Positions 17,427 to 26,968 of a stretch of 64,000 bases of DNA are shown piece after piece; position 1 is the first letter of the stretch, and every line of letters begins with the position of its first letter. Source of the DNA: JACDCA01 sp963810305 (GTDB lineage: Bacteria > Acidobacteriota > Vicinamibacteria > Vicinamibacterales > 2-12-FULL-66-21); contig CAWEMY010000003.1 in the NCBI GenBank assembly GCA_963810305.1, forward strand, positions 1-64,000. The letters run 5' to 3'. The position numbers were made by a program, and so were the translations under genes. Below the pieces are notes generated by a model, which saw nothing but the letters and a program-made list of their open reading frames with translations, ran no database searches and was not told the DNA's origin.

Positions 17427-18683
17427 CTAACCGGCTTTTTCGATGAGTGTCGTGATGGGCTTTTCTTTACTCATGACGACCTCGCGGGTGATCAGGCACT
17501 CGCGGATCTTCTTCTGCCCAGGGAGGTTGTACATCAGATCGAGCATGAGATCCTCGATGATCATCCGCAGGCCGCGGGCGCCGATCTTGCGCGCCAGGGC
17601 CAGTTCGGCGATCGCCTCGAGGGAATCGTCCGTGAACCGCAGCTTGACGTTCTCGTACTCGAACAGCTTCTGGTACTGACGCGTGATGGCGTTGCGAGGT
17701 TGCGTCAGGATCTGAACCAGCGCCGCGCGGTCGAGCTCGTGCAGCGTGCCGATGACCGGCAAGCGGCCGACGAACTCCGGGATCAGCCCGTACTTGATGA
17801 GATCCTCCGGTTCGACCATCTCCAGCGTCGTCCCGATGTCGCGATTCGACACTGACTTCACGTCCGCCTTGAAGCCCAGGGTCTTCTTGCCGGTGCGGCG
17901 CTCGATCTGCTTGTCGAGGCCGACAAAAGCGCCGCCGCAGATGAAAAGGATATTGGTCGTGTCGACCTGGAAGAACTCCTGGTGCGGATGCTTGCGCCCG
18001 CCCTGGGGCGGAACGTTGGCGACGGTGCCTTCGAGGATCTTGAGGAGCGCCTGCTGGACCCCTTCACCGGAGACGTCACGCGTGATCGACGGGTTTTCGT
18101 CCTTGCGGCAGATCTTGTCGACTTCGTCGATGTAGATGATCCCCTGCTGGCACTTCTCGATGTCGCCGCCGGCGGCCTGCAGCAGCTTGAGGATGATGTT
18201 CTCGACGTCTTCACCCACATACCCTGCCTCGGTCAGCGTCGTCGCGTCGACGATCGTGAACGGGACGGAGAGGAGTTTTGCCAGAGTCTGCGCGAGGAGG
18301 GTCTTGCCGGTGCCGGTCGGGCCGATCAGCAGGATGTTCGACTTGGTGAGCTCGATCTCGTTGCGGCCGCGTGCCTGCTTCTGGATCTCGATGCGCTTGT
18401 AATGGTTGTAGACCGCGACCGCGAGTTTCTTCTTGGTCTGCTCCTGGCCGATGACGTATTCGTCGAGGAACTTCTTGATATCCTGCGGAACCGGCAGCGA
18501 CGAGGACCGGGCGCCGCCGCGCGCCTCGAACTTGTTGTCGTCGGCGATGATGTCGTTGCAGACCTCGACGCACTCGTCGCAGATGAACACAGTCGGACCC
18601 GCAATGAGCTTGCGGACGTCGTTCTGGTCCTTGTTGCAGAACGAGCAGCGGAGGATCTCGCCGTCGCCGGCTTTCTTCACCAT
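17427..18683 (-). CDS. clpX: ClpX, ATPase subunit of the ClpXP protease
   Basis: 418-residue AAA+ unfoldase. The N-terminal zinc-binding domain has CSFCNKDQNDV and CDECVEVC. Walker A is GPTGTGKT, Walker B IIYIDEVDKI, the pore loop region GYVGEDVEN, and the ClpP-docking loop contains KKTLGF. Sensor II is GARGLR. Complete. It begins 3 nt after the clpP stop, so the two subunits are made from one message. Confidence 0.98.
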   Translation of the reverse strand: MVKKAGDGEILRCSFCNKDQNDVRKLIAGPTVFICDECVEVCNDIIADDNKFEARGGARSSSLPVPQDIKKFLDEYVIGQEQTKKKLAVAVYNHYKRIEIQKQARGRNEIELTKSNILLIGPTGTGKTLLAQTLAKLLSVPFTIVDATTLTEAGYVGEDVENIILKLLQAAGGDIEKCQQGIIYIDEVDKICRKDENPSITRDVSGEGVQQALLKILEGTVANVPPQGGRKHPHQEFFQVDTTNILFICGGAFVGLDKQIERRTGKKTLGFKADVKSVSNRDIGTTLEMVEPEDLIKYGLIPEFVGRLPVIGTLHELDRAALVQILTQPRNAITRQYQKLFEYENVKLRFTDDSLEAIAELALARKIGARGLRMIIEDLMLDLMYNLPGQKKIRECLITREVVMSKEKPITTLIEKAG

Positions 18684-18686
18684 TGG

Positions 18687-19286
18687 TTAAGCGCGCTTGC
18701 GGATGACGTCATCAATAATACCGTATTCCTTCCCCTGGTCGGGGCTCATGATGTAGTCGCGCTCTGTGTCATCCTGGATACGCTTGAGGGGCTGCCCGGT
18801 GTGGTCGGAGAGGATCTGGTTGAGCCGTTCGCGGGTGCGGAGCAGCTCGCGGGCGTGAATATCGATGTCGGTTGTCTGCCCACCCAGCCCCTGCACCCAC
18901 GGCTGGTGGATGAGGATACGCGAGTTCGGCAGGGAGAACCGCTTTCCTTTCGCCCCTGACGCCAGCAGCACCGCCGCGACCGACGCCGCCTGGCCCAGGC
19001 AGTACGTCTGCACGTCCGGCTTGATGAACTGCATCGTGTCGTAGATGGCCATGCCGGCCGTGACCACACCTCCGGGGCTGTTGATGTACAGCAGGATGTC
19101 GCGATCCGGATCGTCCGCTTCGAGGAAGAGCAGTTGCGCGATAACGAGATTGGCGATCTGGTCGTCGATCGGCGTGCCGATGAAGATGATGCTGTCTTTC
19201 AGCAGTCGCGAAAAAATGTCGTAGGCTCGTTCCCCGCGGTTGGTCTGCTCGACCACCATGGGGATGAGCTGCATACGTTCAGACAT
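18687..19286 (-). CDS. clpP: ClpP, proteolytic subunit of ClpXP
   Basis: 199-residue serine peptidase that assembles into a double heptameric barrel. By alignment with E. coli ClpP the triad is Ser102 (GQAASVAAV), His127 (LIHQPW) and Asp177 (DTERD). The oxyanion region SPGGVVTAG is intact. Start ATG 19286 gives MSERMQLIPMVVEQTNRGER, a standard N-terminus with a short propeptide. It lies 21 nt after tig and 3 nt before clpX. Confidence 0.98.
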   Translation of the reverse strand: MSERMQLIPMVVEQTNRGERAYDIFSRLLKDSIIFIGTPIDDQIANLVIAQLLFLEADDPDRDILLYINSPGGVVTAGMAIYDTMQFIKPDVQTYCLGQAASVAAVLLASGAKGKRFSLPNSRILIHQPWVQGLGGQTTDIDIHARELLRTRERLNQILSDHTGQPLKRIQDDTERDYIMSPDQGKEYGIIDDVIRKRA

Positions 19287-19307
19287 GCGAATTGAATCCT
19301 TTATCGG

Positions 19308-20589
19308 TCAGATGCGGGTCGCCCGTGAGAGCAGGAATTCCACGGTACGTTCTCTGCGGATACCTGCATATATGCGGCCGAGTCCGCCTTCTTTTTCGAG
19401 TCGGGCGCGGACCGCCGCCGGCGTGCGCCCGCTCCGTTCCGCGTAGCGCGAGATCTCCTCGTCCACGTCGGCGTCACTGGCAGTGACGTTCTCGCGCCGC
19501 GCCACTTCGTCCAGGACGAGCGCGCTCTTGACCGCTTCGGTCGCGGCCTGACGTTGCTTGTCGCGGAACTCCTCCCAGTTGATGTTCGTGCGCATCGGAT
19601 CGACCTGCTGTTCGATCAGGCGGCGGACGAACTCTTCGACCCGCCGGTCGATCTCGCGTTCGAGCAACGTCGGCGGCACGTCGACGGTGACCCGCTCGGC
19701 CAGCTGCTTGAGGAGCTCGCCGCGGATCTCGCGCTCGTTCTCGTGCATTTGCTCGTGCTCGAGATCGGCGCGTACTCGGGCGCGCAGCCCTTCAAGGTTG
19801 TCGAAGTTCCCGAGGTCCTTGGCGAACTCATCGTCCAGATCCGGCACCGCCCGCTTGCGGATCGATTTGACCGACGCGTCGTACTTCACCGTCGACCCCG
19901 CGAGCTCGTCGATCGTGTAGTCGTCGGGATAGCTCACGTCGAATGATTTCCGGTCGCCGGCATTGAGGCCGATCAACGCCTCGTCGAATCCGGGGGGATT
20001 GGCCGGCGCGCCGATGTCGACGCTGACGGCCTCGTGCTTGTCGGTCTGCGGTGCGCCGTCGGTGCCGGCAGCGGTTCGCTCGAGATCGACGACCACCGAG
20101 TCGCCGGTCTCCACGCCACGGTCCTCAACCGGTTCGTACCTCGCCGCCCGCTCCCTGAGCTGAGACAGCGCCTGTTCCACTGCACTGTCATCGACTGACG
20201 CCGCCCTGTTGCGCAGGGTGAGTTGTCGCGTAATCGCCCGGATCGATCGGCGGCACCGTCTCGAAGCTCGCGGTGAACTTGAGCGGCTGCCCCTCCTCGA
20301 CCACCACATCCTTGATGTCAGGCGTGTCGACCGGTTCGACCCCTCGCTCGCGCAGCGCCTCGTCCACGGCGCGCGGGATCAACCCGTGCGCGACGTCGTG
20401 AAGGATCTGGTCGCGAAACCTCTGGCGTACAACTTTCGGCGGCACCTTGCCGGGCCGAAATCCCGGGATCCGCGCCGCCTTGCTGTAGTCACGCGCGATC
20501 TTCTCGATCTCGGCATCCACCACCGTGCTGGGGATTTCGACGACGAGGTTCTTGCGCGTTTCTGAAAGGTCGATGAACTCGGTCTTCAT
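19308..20589 (-). CDS. tig: Trigger factor (frameshifted)
   Basis: Ribosome-associated chaperone and prolyl isomerase. The N-terminal ribosome-binding domain carries the signature GFRPGKVPPKVV, and starts at ATG 20589 (KTEFIDLSETRKNLVVEIP). The PPIase domain (DSVVVDLERTA...SFDVSYPDDY) and helical C-terminus follow in a second frame ending at 19308. The shift is near 20228, just after PPIDPGDYA: removing a single A joins DYA to LTLRNRAASVDD. Normal length when joined. An upstream in-frame ATG at 20709 lies inside tRNA-Leu and is rejected. A one-base sequencing insertion is the simplest reading. Confidence 0.93.
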
Positions 20590-20631
20590 CTGGTGCTTTT
20601 GTCGGGAGCCGGGCGAGCGAATGGCTGGATA

Positions 20632-20715
20632 TGCGAAAGGGGGGAGTCGAACCCCCATAGCCTTGCGGCTACCGGATCCTAAGTCCGGCGCGTCTGCCAG
20701 TTCCGCCACTTTCGC
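20632..20715 (-). tRNA. tRNA-Leu (anticodon UAG)
   Basis: 84 nt. Acceptor stem GCGAAAG/CTTTCGC with discriminator A. The anticodon stem CCGGA/TCCGG encloses loop CTTAGGA, anticodon TAG. There is a long variable arm (GCC GCAA GGC) typical of class II tRNAs. The T-arm GGGGG TTCGACT CCCCC is intact. CCA is not encoded. It sits 42 nt upstream of tig on the same strand. Confidence 0.96.
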
Positions 20716-20862
20716 GTCGGACCGGATGCCTCTAGGTTAACACGTGGCAGAGGTCTGGGACGCGAGAGTGATTCCTCACTCCCTCAACTGTCTGTTTTTG
20801 CTGCAAATAGTAGCACGCGCTCTCAGCACCACTACTAATGGGCCACGGGCGCTGCACAAAAC

Positions 20863-20913
20863 GGGGCCTGACCCCAATTCTGCGCTGAGCCGGCAGAATT
20901 GGGGTCAGGCCCC
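20863..20913. repeat. REP-C inverted repeat (GGGGCCTGACCCCAATT) upstream of ku
   Basis: Two perfect 21-bp arms (20863-20883, 20893-20913) around a 9-nt loop. The same GGGGCCTGACCCC core appears inside the amidohydrolase gene at 55101-55260. It lies 50 nt before the ku start, so it could affect the ku leader. Confidence 0.9.
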
Positions 20914-20962
20914 GATCCTGCATCCCTCCTTTTCGGCACGACATATACAAAAGGAGAGAACC

Positions 20963-21811
20963 GTGGCGCGGGCAATGTGGAAGGGATCGATTGCGTTCGG
21001 CCTGGTGAACATTCCGATTGAGCTCTACAGCGCTGTGCGGGACCACCGGCCGAAGTTCCGGCTGCTGCACGCGAAGGACGAGTCTCCGGTCCATTACGAG
21101 CGGATCTGCCAGCGCGAAGGGAAAGCCGTCGGCTGGGAAGATCTCGTCAAGGGTTACGAATACGAGAAGGGGCAGTTTGTCGTGCTCACCAAGGACGACT
21201 TCAAGACCGCCGCAGTCGAGAAGACGAAAACCATCGACATCCTGGATTTCGTCGACCCGAAGGACGTGGATGAGCGCTACTTCGAAACCCCCTATTACCT
21301 CCAGCCGGGGAAGGGTTCGGACCGTGCCTATGGGCTCCTCCGAGAGGCGATCGAGAAGTCCGGAAAGATCGGCATCGCCAAGATCATCCTCCGCGACGCC
21401 CAGCATCTCGCCGCGGTGGAAACCATCGGCGACGCGATTGTCCTGACGATGATGCGGTTTGCGGACGAACTGGCCGACCTCGAGGACTTCCGCTTCCCGA
21501 AGGCGGAGGGCATTCGCCCCGGTGAAATGAACATGGCGCTGCAGCTGATCGACTCGCTCAGCGCGAAGTGGGAGCCGGAGAAGTACACCGACGAATACCG
21601 CGACAACCTGATGCGGGTGATCCAGGCGAAGCTCAAAGGCAAGAAACCGCGTCTCACCGAACGCGAGACGCCGCAGCAGGCTGAGGTGGTGGACCTCATG
21701 GAGCGCCTCCGGGCCAGCCTCGAAGGCAAGGGGGGCAAGGCGGCCGCGACCCGCAAAACTGCCGCCCGCAAGAAGAGTCCAGCCCGCAAAAAGAGCAAGC
21801 GGGCGGCATAA
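20963..21811 (+). CDS. ku: Non-homologous end-joining protein Ku
   Basis: 282-residue homodimeric ring that binds DNA ends and recruits a LigD-type ligase. MWKGSIAFGLVNIPIELYSA is the bacterial Ku opening. FDYVDP-like ILDFVDPKDVDERYFETPYYLQP and GEMNMALQLIDSL follow in the core. The C-terminus is a Lys/Ala/Arg-rich tail (AARKKSPARKKSKRAA), which in Ku proteins aids DNA binding. I chose GTG 20963 because AAGGAG lies 6 nt upstream; ATG 20975 is an alternative. No ligD is in the window. Confidence 0.95.
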   Translation: MARAMWKGSIAFGLVNIPIELYSAVRDHRPKFRLLHAKDESPVHYERICQREGKAVGWEDLVKGYEYEKGQFVVLTKDDFKTAAVEKTKTIDILDFVDPKDVDERYFETPYYLQPGKGSDRAYGLLREAIEKSGKIGIAKIILRDAQHLAAVETIGDAIVLTMMRFADELADLEDFRFPKAEGIRPGEMNMALQLIDSLSAKWEPEKYTDEYRDNLMRVIQAKLKGKKPRLTERETPQQAEVVDLMERLRASLEGKGGKAAATRKTAARKKSPARKKSKRAA

Positions 21812-21846
21812 CAACCAGATGGCCCTTTCTGAGTTCTAATAGGCGG

Positions 21847-23098
21847 ATGTCTCTCGTTCAAACGAGGGTTGACCGGGCTGCGGCGGCGGAATGGTACGCG
21901 CGCAACCGTCGGCGCACGCGCGCGATCTTCGACATGATCGATCCCGTCGCGTATTACACGCGGCCGATCTCGTTGAGAAATCCCATCGTCTTCTACGAAG
22001 GGCACCTGCCGGCCTTCAGCATCATCGCCTTCATCAACCGCGGGCTCGGACGCGATGGAGTCGATCCGCGCCTGGAACAGCTGTTCGCACGCGGCATCGA
22101 TCCCGAGAGCGAGGATAACGCGACGCCTCGCAGCGGTGCGTCAACCGTCTGGCCGCCGCGCCAGGAGGTCCTCGAGTTCGCGGCCGCCGCGGACGCGCTC
22201 GTGGACGATGCGATTCGCAACGCGCCGTTCGACGAGTCACGCCCCGCCATGCGACGCGCCGAAGGACTCTTCACCGCGCTCGAGCACGAAGCGATGCACC
22301 AGGAAACACTTCTCTATATGTGGCACCGCCTGCCGCACGAGCTGAAGGAGCGTCCCGGATACCTTCGCTACGAACTGCGCGGCGATGCTCCGAAGTACGC
22401 CGCAGTCACGATTCCCGCCGGTAACGTCACCCTTGGAGCTGTCCGCCCTTCGACAAGCTCAGGGCAGGGGATCGAATTCGGGTGGGACAACGAGTTCGAT
22501 GCACACACGGTGGAGGTCGCGGCATTCGACCTGGACGTCCACAGCGTCACGAATGCGGACTACCTGCCGTTTGTCGAAGCGGGTCACGTCGAGCCTCCCG
22601 CGTTCTGGTTGAAGCAGGACGGCCAGTGGTACTGGCGCGGCATGTTCGAGAACATTCCGCTGCCGCCCGCCTGGCCCGTGTATGTCGCGTATGACGATGC
22701 GGCCGCATACGCGCGATCGAAGGGTCGCCGGCTCATGACGGAGGCGGAACATCACCGCGCGTCCGAGGGAGTGGACCTCCACGCCGGGCATTCCAACTTC
22801 ACCATGTGGGAGCCGGTGGTCGCGGGTCGCGTCCGAAAGGCATGAGCCGCGGGGCGTTCATGATCTGGTCGGCAACGGCTGGGAGTGGACGTCCACGATC
22901 TTCGCTCCGTTTCCCGGCTTCGAGCCGATGGCGTCATATCCGGAATACTCGGCGGATTTCTTCGATGGTCAGCACTACGTCATGAAAGGAGCGTCACCGG
23001 CGACCGCGCGTGAGCTCATTCGTCCGAGCTTTCGCAACTGGTTCCGGCCGAATTATCCGTATGTCTACGCGAAGTTCCGGACCGCCGCCGATGCGTGA
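21847..23098 (+). CDS. egtB: EgtB-type hercynine oxygenase/sulfoxide synthase (frameshifted)
   Basis: Non-heme iron enzyme that couples hercynine to a thiol donor in ergothioneine synthesis. The N-terminal DinB-like helical domain supplies likely iron ligands His53 (EGHLPAF), His147 and His151 (HEAMHQE). The C-terminal FGE/SUMF1 domain ends with VHDLVGNGWEWTS and RPSFRNWFRPNYPYVYAKFR. The frame breaks between 22820 and 22856, in G-runs. Two small indels fit better than one, since the segment SRPKGMSRGA reads in a third frame. A REP-D copy (22446-22468) inserts STSSGQ between the domains. egtD follows after 15 nt; no egtA, egtC or egtE is nearby. Confidence 0.85.
22446..22468. repeat. REP-D copy inside egtB
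   Basis: CCCTTCGACAAGCTCAGGGC followed by AGG, a hairpin-forming dispersed repeat, read in frame as PSTSSGQG at the junction of the DinB-like and FGE domains. Confidence 0.85.
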
Positions 23099-23113
23099 TA
23101 GGAGCCGCGTCGC

Positions 23114-24051
23114 TTGTCGCTGCATTTCGCCGCGGACGTCCGCCGCGATCTCTCGCTGACTCCGAAGCAGCTCCAGTCGAAGTATCTCTACGACCAGCTC
23201 GGCTCGAGCCTGTTCGAAGCGATCTGCAGGCTTCCCTGGTACCGGATCACGCGCGCGGAGTACGGCCTGCTCCGCAGTCATGCGGCCGAGATCGTGGACG
23301 AGTTCTGCGGCGGCACCATCGTCGAGCTCGGGTGCGGCAGCGGCGAGAAGATCGTGATGCTCGCCGAAGCACTCCAGTCGCGCGGCGGTTCCGCCCGAGT
23401 GCATCTGATCGACATCTCGTCGCAGGCACTCGAGCAGACCGAACAGCGGCTCACGCGTCTCGAACATGTCTCGGTGGTCGGCCATCAGTCCACCTACGAG
23501 GAGGGTCTGCGCAGCGCTGCAGCGGCGCGGACGACCGACGATCCCGTGCTGGTGCTGCTCCTCGGCTCGAACATTGGCAACTTCGATACGCCTGCGGCCC
23601 TGGATTTTCTCGACCGGATTCATCGCAGCCTGCGTCCGGGCGATCTGCTGCTGCTCGGCGCCGACCTGATCAAACCCGAGGCGGACCTGATCCTCGCGTA
23701 CGACGATCCTCTCGGCGTCACCGCCGCCTTCAACAAGAATCTGCTCGTCCGCATGAACCGGGAGCTTGGCGCTGATTTCAATCTGACAGCGTTCGCGCAT
23801 CGCGCTGTATGGAACGCCCCTGAGCAGCGCATCGAAATGCACCTGGTGAGCCGCGCCAGCCAGGAAGTCTCCATCCCCTCGTCCGGCCTCGTCGTGCCGT
23901 TCGCATCCGCGGCGAACACATCTGGACGGAGAGCTCCTACAAGTACGATCCTGACCAGCTGCAGGAAATGGGGGCCGACGCCGGATTCATGATGCTGAGG
24001 CAATGGATCGATTCTGACGACGCATTTGCGCTGACGATTTTCCTCGCCTGA
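23114..24051 (+). CDS. egtD: EgtD-type L-histidine N-alpha-methyltransferase (frameshifted)
   Basis: SAM-dependent trimethylation of histidine to hercynine, the substrate of EgtB. SPKYLYDQ-like LQSKYLYDQLGSSLFEAI and LPWYRITRAEYGLL begin the protein. The SAM motif is IVELGCGSGEK, followed by LIDIS and LLGSNIGNF. LGADLIKPEADLILAYDD and FNKNLLVRMNRELGADF follow. The frame breaks near 23902. The next frame gives RGEHIWTESSYKY and ends IFLA at 24051, matching the expected C-terminus. Start is TTG 23114 with AGGAG 9 nt upstream. One base gained or lost explains the break. Confidence 0.9.
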
Positions 24052-24084
24052 TTCGTTCTGAATCCGGCGGCTCATCACGCTATT

Positions 24085-24308
24085 CGTAGTCCAGCCCTTC
24101 AGGGCTGATAACGCTCGCTGTGGTTCGCCCTCATGCAAACCATTGCAGCCACCACCTATGCGTAGTCCAGCCCTTCAGGGCTGATAACCCTCGCGGTGGT
24201 TCGCCCTCATGCAAACCATTGCAGCCACCACCTATGCGTAGTCCAGCCCTTCAGGGCTGATAACCCTCGCGGTGGTTCGCCCTCATGCAAACCATTGCAG
24301 CCACCACC
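24085..24308. repeat. Three tandem 76-bp units carrying REP-B
   Basis: Units start at 24085, 24161 and 24237. Each begins with CGTAGTCCAGCCCTTCAGGG and continues through TTCGCCCTCATGCAAACC to CCACCACC. Units 2 and 3 are almost identical and unit 1 has a few changes. The array fills most of the 284-nt gap between egtD and the DUF5916 gene; the rest shows no gene. Confidence 0.92.
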
Positions 24309-24335
24309 CCGTCTAAGCCCGCTGAGTACCGCACC

Positions 24336-26901
24336 ATGAACCCCCTGGTTTTTTTCGCGCTGACCGTCGTTGTTTCCGTTTCGCCTGACGCGGCTGAAAC
24401 CCGGTCGTCCACTAGTGCCGAGACCAGACGGGTCACGGAGACCGTCTCGCGAATCGCGGCGACGGCAGTCCCGGCGACCAGCGCGGTTCGGGTGGATGGC
24501 GACCTCACCGATGAGGTGTGGCAGAAAGCGCCCGTGATCACCGGTTTCAAGCAGCGAGACCCGCAGGACGGCGCGCCGGCAACGTTCGAGACCGAGGCGC
24601 GACTCGCGTATGACGACAATGCGCTCTACGTCGCCGTCCAGGCGACTGACCCGGACCCCGGAAAAATCATCGGACTGCGCACGCGCCGCGACGAAGGCTC
24701 CCCCTCTGACTGGCTTCGCGTGGTGGTCGATTCCTTCCACGACCGCCGGTCCGGCTACGAGTTCGCCGTGAATCCGGCCGGGGTCAAGCAGGACAGCTAC
24801 TGGTTCAACGACGGCAACAGCGACAGCGGGTGGGACGCGGTGTGGGACGTGGCAGTGGCGCGCTCCGATCGAGGGTGGCGGGCGGAGTTCCGGATCCCTT
24901 TTTCACAGCTGCGATACCACCCGGCCGAGAATGCCACGTTTGGACTTGCCGTGATCCGCCAGATCGGCCGCCTGAATGAGACGTCGTCATGGCCGCTTCT
25001 GTCGCGCAACGTCAACGGATACGTCTCGTCGTTCGGTGAGCTGACCGGGCTGCGCTTGACACAGTCCGCCAAGCGTCTCGAGCTGCTGCCGTACGTGGTT
25101 GGCGACGTCAAGACCCAGCAGCTGCGCGACGACAACCCGCTTGTCGAGCGGCGGGATCCGAATGCCTCGCTCGGCCTCGACATGAAATACGCGCTCAAAC
25201 CGGGGCTTACGCTCACGGCCACGGTGAATCCTGACTTCGGCCAGGTGGAAGCGGATCCGGCGGTGGTGAACCTCTCGGCATTCGAGACCTTCTTCGACGA
25301 GCGGCGGCCGTTCTTCGTCGAAGGCTCGGGAGTCTTCCGCTTCGATACCGACTGCAACGATGGCCAGTGCAGCGGCCTCTTTTATAGCCGGCGAATCGGA
25401 CGCTCGCCCAGGGGAAGTGCCGACGTCCCGGACGGAGGCTACTCGACCCAACCCGTGCAGACCACGATTCTCGGAGCGGCCAAGCTGACCGGCCGGATCG
25501 GCGCGTTCTCGATCGGAGCGCTGAACGCGATCACCGACGATGAAGAGGCGATCGTCGCCGAGGGCCAGACCCGTACTCGGTCAGACCGTCGAACCCATGA
25601 CCAGCTACACCGTGATCCGGGCGAAGCGCGAGTTTGCCAACCAGTCATCGCTCGGGTTCATGACCACGTCGACCAACCGGCGGCTGGATGAGGCGACGCG
25701 GTTTCTTCCGGGCAATGCCTTCACCGGCGGCCTCGACTTCGACTGGCGGCTCACGCCACGGTACTCGGTCACCGGTTACGGTGTCGGCAGTTCTGTCCGC
25801 GGCGACGCCTCGGCGATCGCGGAGCTTCAGCAAAGCAACGTCCACAGCTTTCAGCGTCCCGATGCGGAACATGTCGAGCTGGACGTGACCCGCACCGCCC
25901 TGAATGGGTACGCCGGCGGCTTGAGTGTCAACAAGATCGGCGGCGAGCGCACCCGGTTCTCGAGCAACGTCAGCCTGAGAGACCCCGGCTACGACATCAA
26001 CGATGTCGGCTTCCTCCGTCGCGCCGACCAGAAGACAATGAGCAACTGGTTCCAGTGGCGGCATGATCGCCTGACCCGCCTGACGCGCAGCTTCCGCTGG
26101 AATCTGAACCAGTGGGCCGGCTGGAACTACGACGGCGACGGGCTGTTCTCGGGCGGCAATTTCAACTCCCACGCGGTGTTCGTGAACCATTGGAGCGCGG
26201 GCTTTGGCGTGAACGTCGATGCGATCGGCTTCGATGACCGCGCGACTCGCGGCGGCCCGGGCGCCTATCGCAGCGCGTCGAAGAGCCTGTGGACCTACGT
26301 CAACACCGACAGCCGCAAGCGGCTCTCGCTCTATGTGAACACCTTCAACTCATCGCTCAACGACGGCGGCGGATTCAGTGACGTCAGTCCGGGCCTGACC
26401 TTCCGCCCGGCGACCTTCGTGACGGTCAGCGCCGGTCTCTCGGTCAGCCGCAACAAGGATCCGCAGCAGTGGATTACCGAAGAGGATGGGCATTACGTCT
26501 TCGGACGAATCGATCAGAAGACGGTCAGCCTCACCGCGCGCGTCAACTACACCGTGACTCCCGCGCTGAGCCTCCAGCTGTACGCGCAGCCGTTCGTGTC
26601 GGCCGGCAGCTACACCGACTTCCGCGAGCTGGTCGATGGCCGTGCCAAAGAGATCAGCGCGCGGTTCGCCCCTTACGACTACTCCGGCAACCCCGACTTC
26701 AACTACCGTTCCTTCCGGACCACCAATGTCGTCCGCTGGGAATACAAGCCCGGTTCGACACTCTTCGTCGTCTGGCAGCAGGGTCGGGAGGATGAGACCG
26801 TCAGGGGTCGCTTCGACCTCGGGCGGGATTTTCGTGGCGCGTTCGACGCTCCCGGCCGGAATGTGTTCCTGGTGAAGTGGGCATACTGGCTGAACTACTG
26901 A
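24336..26901 (+). CDS. DUF5916 protein: signal peptide, CBM9-like domain, outer-membrane barrel (frameshifted)
   Basis: About 855 residues. Signal peptide (MNPLVFFALTVVVSVSPDA). A CBM9-like domain follows (VDGDLTDEVWQKAPVITGFKQ...ARLAYDDNALYVAVQATDPD). Then comes the DUF5916 region with NPDFGQVEADPAVVNLSAFE and FFDERRPFFVEG. Alternating strands to the C-terminus suggest an outer-membrane barrel, and the protein ends in FLVKWAYWLNY, an aromatic terminus common for barrels. The frame breaks near 25573-25580, after EGQTRTR, and resumes at QTVEPMTSYTVIRAKREF. The start avoids an ATG at 24285 inside the repeat array. Its function in Acidobacteria is not established. Confidence 0.85.
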
Positions 26902-26911
26902 CAACTCCGGA

Positions 26912-26968
26912 ACTTCTAACTTCTAAAGGCAGCATTAGGCGCTTAGCTGTTAGGCGCTTAGAAGTTAG
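26912..26968. terminator. Inverted repeat between convergent genes (possible bidirectional terminator)
   Basis: CTAACTTCTAA (26916-26926) and its exact complement TTAGAAGTTAG (26958-26968) flank two direct copies of TTAGGCGCTTAG. The WYL gene's TAA stop is the end of the right arm. Stem 11 bp, AT-rich and without a T-tract, so the terminator role is tentative. The repeats are also close to a 7-nt period. Confidence 0.55.

Noticed and set aside
19308..20589. Trigger factor pseudogene
   Set aside because: Both halves are conserved to the residue around a one-base shift, and similar breaks occur throughout the window; error is more likely.
20590..20709. N-terminal extension of trigger factor beginning MAELADAPDLGSG
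   Set aside because: This is translated tRNA-Leu, a common artefact; the real start is ATG 20589.
20732..21814. 360-codon open frame on the minus strand
   Set aside because: Antisense to ku and its upstream repeat.
24085..24308. CRISPR array
   Set aside because: The 76-bp units are repeated in full with no unique spacers, and no cas genes are near.
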